From positions 1 through 33,021 of the IMG/VR virus record IMGVR_UViG_3300021379_002056: a DNA stretch of 33,021 bases; one strand, given 5' to 3'. Below are positions 7,046 through 13,524 of the stretch, piece after piece. The translations under genes were made by a program, and so were the position numbers. Numbering within the stretch: the first letter of the stretch is position 1; each line of letters begins with the position of its first letter. The DNA is from a virus. Below the pieces are notes generated by a model that was not told the DNA's origin, searched no databases, and worked only from the letters and a program-made list of their open reading frames with translations.

Positions 7046-7333
7046 ATGAGCAATTACACGCATGATGTCGTGGCGACGGTTGGTGAATACACCAACAACG
7101 CCGGTGAAACGAAGAAGCGATTCCAAAAATGTGGGATCGTCCTGACCAACGAAGATGGGCGCATGTCCATCAAACTCGAGAGCATCCCAGTCACTCCAGA
7201 CTGGAGCGGTTGGCTCTCGATCTACCCGAAGCGCGACCGAGAGCAAGCAGGTGCAGGGGATCCGTTCCCGGCTCCAGCCTCGAAACCCGCTTCTCGAGGC
7301 CCAATACCGCAAGAGGACAACATCCCCTGGTAG
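7046..7333 (+). CDS. SSB-like phage protein with acidic IPW tail
   Basis: A 95-residue protein. Residues 8-70 alternate beta strands (VATVGEYTNNAGETKKRFQKCG, RMSIKLESIPVTPDWSGWLSIYP), a pattern I recall from small phage proteins proposed to bind nucleic acid. A disordered Pro/Ala/Ser linker follows, then the end EDNIPW, which closely resembles the acidic tip of bacterial SSB (DDDIPF type) used to recruit partner proteins. Together these suggest a minimal single-strand-binding protein. It sits just after the replication genes and behind operator copy 1. The OB fold itself cannot be confirmed by eye, and the GGGAG at 7022-7026 is too far upstream to be its ribosome site. Confidence 0.5.
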   Translation: MSNYTHDVVATVGEYTNNAGETKKRFQKCGIVLTNEDGRMSIKLESIPVTPDWSGWLSIYPKRDREQAGAGDPFPAPASKPASRGPIPQEDNIPW

Positions 7334-7344
7334 CCCTGGTAGTG

Positions 7345-7443
7345 ATGAGGGAATTCATCGTTGAGATGCTGGCGGCACTGGTGTTTGCCAGTGCCGGCAG
7401 CTTTCTCGCGTTGCTGTTCATGCATTGGTTTCTATCCGCATGA
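7345..7443 (+). CDS. 32-residue single-span membrane peptide
   Basis: A short frame starting MREFIVEMLAALVFASAG and ending FMHWFLSA. Nearly all of it is one hydrophobic transmembrane helix. It begins 11 bp after the SSB-like stop, and its TGA overlaps the ATG of the next gene as ATGA, which supports it being translated. GTG at 7342 is an alternative start. Function unknown; inner-membrane location is inferred. Confidence 0.5.
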   Translation: MREFIVEMLAALVFASAGSFLALLFMHWFLSA

Positions 7444-7889
7444 AGAACATAGTCCAATTGACCTCCTGTGAAATGGTCATGGCAGCAACCGCTGGCATCA
7501 TGCGCCAAGTGGAAAACGTCAAAGCAAAGAGACGACCATATTACTTGGCAGGCAACCAACGCGATTGGCAGATACACGTAGAGGGGTGCTTAGGCGAATT
7601 CGCGTTAGCTAAGTTCTTAGGCATCCACTGGACAGGCAAGGGAGCATTAAGAGCACCAGATGTAGGAACGGTAGACGTCCGCACTGCCGGAAAAAATCAC
7701 TACAAACTAATCCTGCACCCTGACGATGACGATGATCGTCCATTCTGGTTGCTGTGCGGAGTCAACGGGCGATACAGCGTCAAGGGGTGGTTGCGTGCGG
7801 GAGACGGCAAGAAAAAAGAATATTGGAAGGATCCTGCTGACCGGGGGGCGTCTTGGTATGTCCCTCAATCTGTATTAAACAAGCCATGA
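7440..7889 (+). CDS. conserved phage protein, possible nuclease-like fold
   Basis: A 149-residue protein with order VEGCLGEFALAKFLGI (Gly52-Glu53), then APDVG...VDVRT (78-82), then LILHPDDDDDRPFWLL and a closing WYVPQSVL. The GE...D...VxVR...LI order recalls a degenerate PD-(D/E)XK-type core found in phage hypothetical proteins, but the usual ExK lysine is replaced by Arg81, so catalysis is doubtful. The five-Asp run at 95-99 is notable. ATGA overlaps join it to genes on both sides. I would call it a conserved hypothetical with a tentative fold. Confidence 0.5.
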   Translation: MKNIVQLTSCEMVMAATAGIMRQVENVKAKRRPYYLAGNQRDWQIHVEGCLGEFALAKFLGIHWTGKGALRAPDVGTVDVRTAGKNHYKLILHPDDDDDRPFWLLCGVNGRYSVKGWLRAGDGKKKEYWKDPADRGASWYVPQSVLNKP

Positions 7890-8356
7890 TCAATAACTTC
7901 AACGAGGACTGCGAGGGTCCAATGATCCAACTCGACGGGTGCGATGACTGCATCATCGGCGTGACTATGACCGAGGAAGGCGAAGCGATCGTCTACAATT
8001 GGGATTGTATGATCGAGCAGAACATGAGTCACGGCATGGACTGGGAGGAAGCCGTCGAGTATTTCGACTACAACCAATCTTGCCTTGCCACCACCGGCGC
8101 CACCTCACCCATTTGGGTCGAGATGTGGCAGCGGCCGGGACAGTATTACGAGCATCAGGTCAAGGCACTCATCGAACTGTTCTATCGACACGTTGGCTCC
8201 AAGGACGGTGAGTGGATCCTCGAGCAGCAGGGCTTCCACCATGAACTCATGGCTACCCTGCAGCCGAAGACTCAAAAACTCGAGGGCATGGAGTATGCCC
8301 AGGCTCTCGATGCCTTCGAGGCTGAACTTTGCCCCCTTCCACCAACATCAGCATGA
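7886..8356 (+). CDS. conserved phage hypothetical protein
   Basis: A 156-residue acidic protein. The N-terminal half (LDGCDDCIIGV, IVYNWDCMIEQ, MDWEEAVEYFDYNQSC) follows a pattern recalled from a widespread phage family in which a short beta hairpin 'DGxDDAIxGV' precedes 'MsxEEAxEyfeyN' and a Gly-Pro turn. No biochemical function is known to me. It sits between two ATGA-coupled genes, with a start (7886) overlapping the previous stop. Confidence 0.6.
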   Translation: MINNFNEDCEGPMIQLDGCDDCIIGVTMTEEGEAIVYNWDCMIEQNMSHGMDWEEAVEYFDYNQSCLATTGATSPIWVEMWQRPGQYYEHQVKALIELFYRHVGSKDGEWILEQQGFHHELMATLQPKTQKLEGMEYAQALDAFEAELCPLPPTSA

Positions 8357-8631
8357 TCGAGGGGAAGCAACCATGGCGCATTGAATGGTCTGACCGACTG
8401 CTCACCTTCAACATCGAGTCTGTTGCCGTCATCAGGGAGCCGCACGACGACTGGCAGCAGGTCGGCGCAGTCCACGGGACTCACCGCGAAGCAGTCGACT
8501 GGGCGAAGAAGTGGTTGGCCCAACACCCCGAGCTTGAGAAGAAGTATGAAGCTCGAAGCAGGAACAGGAAGATGGACTGGTGGGAAGAGCCAGACCTTGG
8601 CCACCAGAATACGATTTTAACGAAAAAGTGA
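8353..8631 (+). CDS. hypothetical protein, 92 residues
   Basis: Starts at an ATGA overlap (8353). Contains a beta-rich N-terminal half (WRIEWSDRLLTFNIESVAVIRE) and a helix (HREAVDWAKKWLAQHPELEKKY) before a basic, Trp-containing tail. Family not recognised. It is the last gene of the coupled run that begins at 7345. Confidence 0.5.
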   Translation: MIEGKQPWRIEWSDRLLTFNIESVAVIREPHDDWQQVGAVHGTHREAVDWAKKWLAQHPELEKKYEARSRNRKMDWWEEPDLGHQNTILTKK

Positions 8632-8745
8632 AGATGGCGCTGTAATGCGATTTAAGAGGGGGTGGGCCTGCTCTGAAGGGGATCTTACCTTAAAAGGCTA
8701 AAACCCCTCCTAATGGACACGACAGAGGTGCTCAGAGGCATTTGT

Positions 8746-8753
8746 GCTATAAT
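8746..8753 (+). promoter_or_regulatory. extended -10 promoter for the TerS-like gene
   Basis: TGCTATAAT (8745-8753) holds a perfect TATAAT (8748-8753) preceded by TGn, an extended -10 of the housekeeping type. The region 17 bp upstream (GAGGTG) is not a good -35, which the extended -10 can offset. It lies 33 bp before the TerS-like ATG in the 154-bp gap after 8631, the best promoter readable here. No operator palindrome accompanies it. Confidence 0.6.
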
Positions 8754-8785
8754 GTAGGGTTGAATTGCATACGGAATGAAGAATT

Positions 8786-9436
8786 ATGGCAGAAAATGGA
8801 CAAAATCCGCATGAAATCAGGGAGGTGGATGATCAGACTCTGCCTCCGGCCGATCTCCCCCACGCCGACCCCGCCCCGGCACCGGCACCGCTTGACAATG
8901 TAAACACCAAATCCGTCGAGGTCGAGGTCGTCCCTCCGCGGAAGAAGAGGTTGTCCCCCGGGTTGACTGCTCGCCACAAGCGGCAGGCTGCACAAGGCGT
9001 AGAGACTCGAAACAAGGTTTGGGAGCTTTGCGTCCGGCGCGGCATGTCGATCAGCAAAGCGGCCGAGCAGATCGGACTGACGTATAGTGCCGTCTTTCAA
9101 GCCTATGCGAAACGCCTCGATGAGATGCTTGAAGCGGAAAAGCCAGCCGGCCCGAATGCTGACCGGCTAAGGCTCGAGCTAGACAATCATCTCCGCGATG
9201 CCCTGGAATCGAGCAAAGAGCAAATGGACGAGGATCCTCGTTACGCTGCGATCATGCTCAAGACCCTCGAACAGCTTGCCAAGCTGCACGGTCTCGACAA
9301 GCCCCAGGAGCAGAAGCCCGAGACTTCGATCACGGCCGGGGAGATTAGTGACAAGCTCAAGCTGATGTCGCCAGCCTTAGCCGGCCGGAGGGAGCAACTC
9401 GAACGGATCCTCGAGTCCCGGGAGCGTAACAAATAA
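8786..9436 (+). CDS. terminase small subunit-like protein
   Basis: A 216-residue protein. The first 50 residues are Pro/Ala-rich and disordered. Residues about 65-115 contain a helix-turn-helix (VWELCVRRGMSISKAAEQIGLTYSAVFQAY), and the rest is a helical oligomerisation-like region with KLHGLDKP, a motif I associate with small terminases ('akLhGLdkP'). The small subunit would recognise the packaging site. The expected large-subunit gene does not follow it, which weakens the call; a DNA-binding regulator is the main alternative. It begins a transcription unit with its own extended -10 promoter. Confidence 0.55.
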   Translation: MAENGQNPHEIREVDDQTLPPADLPHADPAPAPAPLDNVNTKSVEVEVVPPRKKRLSPGLTARHKRQAAQGVETRNKVWELCVRRGMSISKAAEQIGLTYSAVFQAYAKRLDEMLEAEKPAGPNADRLRLELDNHLRDALESSKEQMDEDPRYAAIMLKTLEQLAKLHGLDKPQEQKPETSITAGEISDKLKLMSPALAGRREQLERILESRERNK

Positions 9437-9533
9437 TCATGCCCTGGCTTTTGGCTGGGATTTCCCTTTAACACTGGGGGTGTAGGCCGGTCTTTTGAGG
9501 CACATAATGTCTCGCGTAACCTTTTGTTTTTAT

Positions 9534-9562
9534 GTTGCGTTATGCAACAGTTTTGGTATATT
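9534..9562 (+). promoter_or_regulatory. operator palindrome overlapping a promoter (copy 2)
   Basis: GTTGCG-TTA-TGCAAC (9534-9548) is an inverted repeat with one mismatch. Its TTGCGT (9535-9540) sits 16 bp before TATATT (9557-9562), which is preceded by TG-G, so the left arm can act as -35 of an extended -10 promoter. A protein bound to the palindrome would block polymerase. The downstream start at 9615 heads a run of three small genes. The rest of the 178-bp gap (9437-9614) shows only a short GGCGG/CCGCC hairpin near 9570. Confidence 0.65.
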
Positions 9563-9614
9563 CCTGTGGCGGGATGATCCGCCCAAGCAAACGAAAAAGA
9601 AAGGAACCAAGATA

Positions 9615-9827
9615 ATGGACCACCACATCACCATCACCCTCAATACAGATAACGCAGCCTTCGACAACGTGGGGGAGATACCCCGAATCCTCGAGCGAGC
9701 GGTAGCCGAGATCAAGGAGGAGTTAGCACTATCCGAGGGGCTCAATGATACCGCCCACGGCACGTTCCCACTGAAAGACCTCAACGGGAACAAGGTGGGG
9801 AGCGTAGCCATCCTCTCGGAGAACTAA
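9615..9827 (+). CDS. small conserved phage protein (ITLNTDNAAF type)
   Basis: A 70-residue protein. Its sequence (ITITLNTDNAAFDN, IPRILERAVAEIKE, LKDLNGNKVGSVAI) closely follows a small protein family I recall from actinobacteriophages: beta strand with TDNAAF, one helix, then a 'DxNGNxVG' hairpin. Function unknown. The leader AGAAAGGAACC (9598-9608), nearly identical before the next two genes, gives a good ribosome site. I start at 9615; the frame stays open upstream to a TTG at 9495 but runs through the promoter/operator. Confidence 0.7.
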   Translation: MDHHITITLNTDNAAFDNVGEIPRILERAVAEIKEELALSEGLNDTAHGTFPLKDLNGNKVGSVAILSEN

Positions 9828-9852
9828 GAACAAACCAGAAAGGAACCACATC

Positions 9853-10056
9853 ATGAACAGCAATATTCGTTACCCCGAGGTTACCGTCACCCTTATGGGG
9901 GAGGACGGGAATGCATTCAACCTTCTTGGAATCACTATGCGCGCCCTGCGCCGTCATCGTGTTCCCGAGGAGGAGGTGCGTGAGTTTTACGAGGAGGCTA
10001 CCGCGGGTGATTACACCCACCTTCTCACCACAATCTCACGATGGGTAGTGGTTTAG
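9853..10056 (+). CDS. small conserved phage protein (YPEVTVTLMGEDGNAF type)
   Basis: A 67-residue protein: YPEVTVTLMGEDGNAFNLLG, then a helix (TMRALRRHRVPEEEVREFYEEA) and GDYTHLLTTISRWVVV. This layout strongly matches a very common small family of actinobacteriophage and other phage genomes ('YPNVxVxLxGxDGNAFxIxGxVxRALRRAG'). Its function is unknown to me. Leader AGAAAGGAACC at 9837-9847. It follows another actinophage-like family member 25 bp upstream, so the pair may have moved together. Confidence 0.75.
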   Translation: MNSNIRYPEVTVTLMGEDGNAFNLLGITMRALRRHRVPEEEVREFYEEATAGDYTHLLTTISRWVVV

Positions 10057-10085
10057 ACTAGCCAGCAACCAGAAAGGAACACACC

Positions 10086-10385
10086 ATGAACATCACAGCA
10101 ATCCGAGCCTTTGACCCTACCGGGTCGAGGTTCGCCGTCACGACTGACCGTGTGTATGCTGCTACTGTAGCTCACACGGTATCCTTCACCTACATGGGGA
10201 CTTATAACCCCATGTTCTTCCACGATCACTTGCGTGGGGTCATCGGCCGGGTGGCGCCGATCAAGGACCGGGGAGGGAACAACACCATGCTCTCGCTCGC
10301 AGCCTACGCCCTGGAGCGTTACGAGGCAGGCGACTACGAGGAGATGGTGGACAATCGTTGGTCCCGCCCAAAAACAAGTGATTAG
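10086..10385 (+). CDS. hypothetical protein, 99 residues
   Basis: Begins MNITAIRAFDPTGSRFAVTTD and ends in a short Asp-rich helix (YEAGDYEEMVDNRW). Mostly beta strands in the first half. No family recognised. It shares the AGAAAGGAAC leader (10071-10080) with the two genes upstream. Its stop codon overlaps the left edge of an operator palindrome, so the next gene can be transcribed independently. Confidence 0.55.
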   Translation: MNITAIRAFDPTGSRFAVTTDRVYAATVAHTVSFTYMGTYNPMFFHDHLRGVIGRVAPIKDRGGNNTMLSLAAYALERYEAGDYEEMVDNRWSRPKTSD

Positions 10386-10416
10386 GTGTTGCGATACGCA
10401 TCACCTGAGCGATAAT
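10384..10416 (+). promoter_or_regulatory. operator palindrome overlapping a promoter (copy 3)
   Basis: GTTGCG-ATA-CGCATC (10388-10402) sits inside a longer inverted repeat with outer arms AGGTG (10384-10388) and CACCT (10402-10406). TTGCGA (10389-10394) lies 16 bp before GATAAT (10411-10416), a good -10. The spacing matches copy 2 exactly, supporting a regulated promoter for the DUF932 gene at 10466. The 80-bp gap holds no other feature. Confidence 0.65.
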
Positions 10417-10465
10417 CCCAATGCCCTCCGCACCCGCGGGGGGCTAACTACAAACGAAAGAAACA

Positions 10466-11206
10466 ATGAGTAATGCAAAGCTACTGCTCCACTGCGGGGC
10501 AGAACAAACCACGCGAGAGGACGTCTGGAACGTCACCACGCCCGAGCCGACCCGCACCCACTACCCTCTGCCTCACCGGGATCTTGTCGGGGAAGTCGAG
10601 GACATGCTGACTGGCGCCGGCTTCGAGATTGGCGACCAGAGACACGCCTTGTCGCATGAAGGCGCCCGATACTTCGGCACCTTCGCCGTCTCGCTGCCCG
10701 ATGCCCCCTCGAAGGACTATTCGTGGGTCGTCGGCCTCCGAAACAGCCACGACAAGTCGCTGCCGGCCGGATTGGTCGCCGGCACTCGTGTCTTCGTCTG
10801 CGACAACCTCGCCTTCACCGGCGAGATCAAGATCAGCAGGAAGCATACCCGCTTCGCTGCCCGGGATCTCAGTCACATGACTGCTCGAGCGGTTGGGCAG
10901 CTTGGTGAGCGGTTCCACAGGCTCGATCGGCAGATCGAAGCGTATCAGGAAGCTGAGATCAACGACAGGACGGCGCATGACGTCATCATTCGCGCCATTG
11001 ACTGCCGTGCGGTCAACCCGACTGCGGTCAAGGGAGTGTTGAAGGAGTGGCGCCAGCCGAGTCATGAGGACTTTGAGCCTCGCACTGCCTGGAGCCTGTT
11101 CAACGCCTTCACCGAGAGGATGAAGGGCGGCAACCCAAACACCACGCTGCGGAGGACACAAGCTCTTCACGGTCTCTTCGATGGGGTTGTGGGACTGGCT
11201 AACTGA
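10466..11206 (+). CDS. DUF932 family protein
   Basis: A 246-residue protein of the DUF932 type found in phages and plasmids. The diagnostic stretch is WVVGLRNSHDKSLPAGLVAG, then FVCDNLAF and the following SRKHT (about residues 90-132): 'GLRNSxDKSxxxxxxxGxxVFVCDN'. Upstream is the GxEExxHALSxxGARxFGTF-like part (QRHALSHEGARYFGTFAV). The C-terminal half is helical. The molecular function is not established to my knowledge. It is transcribed from the palindrome-overlapping promoter and ends 1 bp before the serine recombinase start. Confidence 0.8.
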   Translation: MSNAKLLLHCGAEQTTREDVWNVTTPEPTRTHYPLPHRDLVGEVEDMLTGAGFEIGDQRHALSHEGARYFGTFAVSLPDAPSKDYSWVVGLRNSHDKSLPAGLVAGTRVFVCDNLAFTGEIKISRKHTRFAARDLSHMTARAVGQLGERFHRLDRQIEAYQEAEINDRTAHDVIIRAIDCRAVNPTAVKGVLKEWRQPSHEDFEPRTAWSLFNAFTERMKGGNPNTTLRRTQALHGLFDGVVGLAN

Positions 11207-11207
11207 C

Positions 11208-11843
11208 ATGAAGACCAGAACACCTGTGGCGATCCTTGTCAGGGTCTCCACCAAGAAGCAGGAAACTGACCGTCAGATTTCAGAACTGCGCCTTGTGGCT
11301 ACCTCCCGTGACTGGGAGGTGGTCGAGGTCGTGGAAGAGGCTGGCGTGTCGGGGTCATCGGACGAGCGTCCCGGTCTAGAGCGCATCCTTGAGTTGGCGC
11401 AGGCGAAGAAGATCAAGAAGGTGATGGTGCATGAGGTATCGAGGGTGGCGCGGAAGAACAGCATTGCGCACCATTTTCTCGAAGACCTGCACGATGCTGG
11501 GGTCTCGCTTTACTGGCACTCCCAGGGGATCGAGACACTGCTTGCCAACGGCAAGGTCTCGCCTGCTGCTGCGATCATGTTCGCCCTGCTCTCCGAGATG
11601 GCGAGATACGAGAACGAAGAGCGTCGAGAACGCATCTTGAGCGGCCTCGAGGAAGCACGCCGGAAGGGTGTGAAGTTGGGTCGTCCGAAGGGGTCTGGTT
11701 TGGCTCCCGGCGACTTGGCAAAGAAGCATCCGAAGGTGGTCAAATACCTTGAGTCTGGCGATCACAGTTTGCGTGAGATCGGCCGGCTTGCTGGTGTTAG
11801 CGCGATGACAGTTAAGAGGGTGAAGGAGGACATAGCAGCATGA
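11208..11843 (+). CDS. small serine recombinase (resolvase/invertase type)
   Basis: A 211-residue serine recombinase. The catalytic domain begins VAILVRVSTKKQETDRQISEL with the nucleophile Ser in VRVST, then GVSGSSDERPGLERIL, VHEVSRVARKN with the conserved S-R, and LLSEMARYENEERRERILSGL leading to the long E helix. LGRPKGS precedes a C-terminal helix-turn-helix (SLREIGRLAGVSAMTVKRV). Small resolvases and invertases of this length resolve dimers or flip DNA. I start at the ATG at 11208. Its substrate is not evident. A second recombinase type beside a tyrosine integrase is unusual for a phage this size. Confidence 0.9.
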   Translation: MKTRTPVAILVRVSTKKQETDRQISELRLVATSRDWEVVEVVEEAGVSGSSDERPGLERILELAQAKKIKKVMVHEVSRVARKNSIAHHFLEDLHDAGVSLYWHSQGIETLLANGKVSPAAAIMFALLSEMARYENEERRERILSGLEEARRKGVKLGRPKGSGLAPGDLAKKHPKVVKYLESGDHSLREIGRLAGVSAMTVKRVKEDIAA

Positions 11844-12208
11844 ACATAGCTACTGACATCAAGATCGACGGCAAATTGATCACCGTCTACGGGCATCGGG
11901 TCGGTGATCAGCTTGAATTCCTGTGTGCGGAGGATGAAAACGGCGATAGCGTCGATCTGAATTTCACTGCGACTGATCTGGCGATCGAAGCGTTGTGGAA
12001 TGAGGTGGAGACATTGAAGAGCATTTACGGTGGCGCCCCTGACGACAAGCATATTTGCGAGCGTTGCGGGGACCGTTGTGAGGATCATCGTCGTGTTCAC
12101 GCCGGCCGGATGGACCCGTGGGACAAGTTCTGGTCTTTGCGTCTTTGTGGGGCTTGTGGCGTCAAACTGGAGGAGTGGGCGCGATGTGGTGCCAAAAGTG
12201 TGACCTAA
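11840..12208 (+). CDS. hypothetical protein with a zinc-ribbon-like C-terminus
   Basis: A 122-residue protein, ATGA-coupled to the serine recombinase. The first 65 residues are beta-rich (KIDGKLITVYGHRV). The C-terminal part has ICERCGDRC (CxxCxxxC) and LRLCGACGVKLEEW (CxxC), enough cysteines for one zinc site. A nucleic-acid or protein-contact role is possible. Family not recognised. Confidence 0.55.
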   Translation: MNIATDIKIDGKLITVYGHRVGDQLEFLCAEDENGDSVDLNFTATDLAIEALWNEVETLKSIYGGAPDDKHICERCGDRCEDHRRVHAGRMDPWDKFWSLRLCGACGVKLEEWARCGAKSVT

Positions 12209-12230
12209 ATAGGTGGTTGCGTAACGCAAG
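12203..12230 (+). promoter_or_regulatory. double palindrome including operator copy 4
   Basis: ACCTA-AA-TAGGT (12203-12214) is a perfect inverted repeat spanning the stop of the zinc-ribbon gene. Directly after it, GTTGCG-TAA-CGCAAG (12216-12230) is operator copy 4, with a perfect TTGCG/CGCAA core. A -10 is not clear: GCTAAT (12238-12243) lies 15 bp after TTGCGT. Confidence 0.55.
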
Positions 12231-12270
12231 TCATTAAGCTAATCTCGTTTGGGTAGTCTCATGACCCATA

Positions 12271-12319
12271 GCGGCCGGTTGGAGTTCTGGTGCTGGTTCT
12301 CCAGCCGGTCGCTTTTTTT
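12271..12319 (+). terminator. rho-independent terminator
   Basis: Arms GCGGCCGGTTGGAG (12271-12284) and CTCCAGCCGGTCGC (12299-12312) pair over 14 bp with two G-U pairs and no mismatch, followed at once by seven T. A strong stop for the DUF932-recombinase unit. Only 12 bp separate it from the next ATG, so that gene needs read-through or a promoter inside the hairpin region. Confidence 0.9.
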
Positions 12320-12331
12320 AAATTTGCCCTT

Positions 12332-12643
12332 ATGACAAAAACTGGTGGTAATAAGCGTGAGGCCCAGGCGAGGGAGTATGTGGCTAGTAAGTTGAGCGGG
12401 ACTCAACATACTGGTGAGAACCAGTCCCGTGGAGCCACTGCGGGAGAGCTATCCAAGCTCTTTGCCGGCATGAATCCTGACGTGGTTTTGGTTTGCGCCT
12501 GGGTCTATGGTGACTCGATCAAGCTACCGGAGGGGGTGTCGTGGGACTCAATAGCGGATCTCTGTTACCGGCACGGGATCGGGTTCGAGGAGTTGGCTAG
12601 GATCGTGCAGTATGTCGCAGAGAACCGGGATTTACTCGAATGA
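12332..12643 (+). CDS. hypothetical protein, 103 residues
   Basis: Starts MTKTGGNKREAQAREYVASK; a charged first half is followed by a folded-looking helical part (ELSKLFAGMNPDVVLVCAWVYG, WDSIADLCYRHGIGFEELARIV). No family recognised. I start at the ATG after the terminator; the frame is open further upstream but would read through the hairpin. No clear ribosome site precedes it, so translation may be weak or leaderless. Confidence 0.5.
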   Translation: MTKTGGNKREAQAREYVASKLSGTQHTGENQSRGATAGELSKLFAGMNPDVVLVCAWVYGDSIKLPEGVSWDSIADLCYRHGIGFEELARIVQYVAENRDLLE

Positions 12644-12672
12644 AACCAAAAATGCTCATTAATGAGTGAGGA

Positions 12673-12927
12673 ATGACACAATACCCGCAACCACCGCAAA
12701 CCTGCCGCCTTACCGTATGCGGATGTCATCTTGAGGACGGAACGGAAATTAAGCCGGATCACAACCTCGAATGGGTGGGCGATGTCCAGATACGATATTG
12801 CCCCGACAAGGACAACTTGTTGAAACTCTACGCTGGGGATTCCTTCACGTGGCAAGAGGTTTCCTGCATTGAGTTCTTGGGGCGACCCGATAAGGCTTTC
12901 TCGTTGAGTGAAGCAGCGAACGCATGA
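12673..12927 (+). CDS. hypothetical protein, 84 residues
   Basis: Begins MTQYPQPPQTCRLTVCGCHL with four Cys in the whole chain, mostly beta strands (VQIRYCPDKDNLLKLYAG) and an acidic/aromatic middle (FTWQEVSCIEFLG). A GTGAGGA ribosome-like site precedes the ATG. Its end overlaps the next gene as ATGA. Family not recognised. Confidence 0.45.
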   Translation: MTQYPQPPQTCRLTVCGCHLEDGTEIKPDHNLEWVGDVQIRYCPDKDNLLKLYAGDSFTWQEVSCIEFLGRPDKAFSLSEAANA

Positions 12928-13211
12928 GCGCGGCCATCGACAACGAGCGGAGCGAGGCAGGCGGTAGTTCTGCTTACACGGTGCGGGTAACGCGGCTGTC
13001 CGTCCTTCCGCCCAAGGAGTCGCTGTTTAGCGAACGATGCACTCACGTCACAATCGTTGACGAGGCAGCAGGCGAATACGTCGAGATTGAGCAGCAGTCC
13101 GCGCATGTGGACGTGAAACCGCAGAAAATCGACGTGACCCCGGAAGAGTGGCCTGCGCTCAAGCGAGCGGTCTCGAGGTTGCTCGCGGATATTCAGAATA
13201 ACGACCAATGA
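12924..13211 (+). CDS. hypothetical protein, 95 residues
   Basis: A beta-rich protein (SAYTVRVTRLSVLPPKESLF, HVTIVDEAAGEYVEIEQQ) ending with a helix (PEEWPALKRAVSRLLADIQ). The VTPEEWPALKRAV tail looks like a small phage domain ending in 'W..l..ai..ll', but I cannot name it. Start and stop both overlap neighbours as ATGA. Confidence 0.5.
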   Translation: MSAAIDNERSEAGGSSAYTVRVTRLSVLPPKESLFSERCTHVTIVDEAAGEYVEIEQQSAHVDVKPQKIDVTPEEWPALKRAVSRLLADIQNNDQ

Positions 13212-13522
13212 TGAGCGACCCGAAAAGCGACCTGTTAATCCAAGCTATTGCAAATCTAGACCGAGAGCATAGATCGTCAATGTCCCTCTGGACTGCTTAT
13301 TGGGAAGCCAGAAATGCACTACGAGATGTGGCGCTAGAACGGTATCTGGGAGTCCACCACGAATATCTGGAACGGGGAGAAGATGCTTGGCTACCCAGTG
13401 AGGGATTCAAGGAAATCTCAGCAGATGAAACTATGTCGATGCGACTTGTTAAAAACTTAGGGCCTGCGGATTGTTCGAGATTTGACGACGATGAACATAA
13501 GCGGAAAAAACCACCGGCATGA
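13208..13522 (+). CDS. hypothetical protein, 104 residues
   Basis: Begins MMSDPKSDLLIQAIANL; the second Met (13211) is an equally possible start. The sequence is helical (SLWTAYWEARNALRDVALERYL) with a charged, Lys-rich tail. Family not recognised. The TGA at 13520-13522 lies two bases from the convergent stop of the SNF2 helicase, so no terminator separates the two. Confidence 0.5.
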   Translation: MMSDPKSDLLIQAIANLDREHRSSMSLWTAYWEARNALRDVALERYLGVHHEYLERGEDAWLPSEGFKEISADETMSMRLVKNLGPADCSRFDDDEHKRKKPPA

Positions 13523-13524
13523 AG

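Noticed and set aside
8655-8712. Terminator from GAGGGG and CCCCTC before the TerS-like promoter
   Set aside because: The loop is over 40 nt and no T-run follows the right arm.
9495-9614. N-terminal extension of the gene at 9615
   Set aside because: The extension reads through the promoter/operator, and the start with the shared leader at 9615 is better supported.
12290-12331. Upstream extension of the gene at 12332
   Set aside because: It would translate through the terminator hairpin and T-run.
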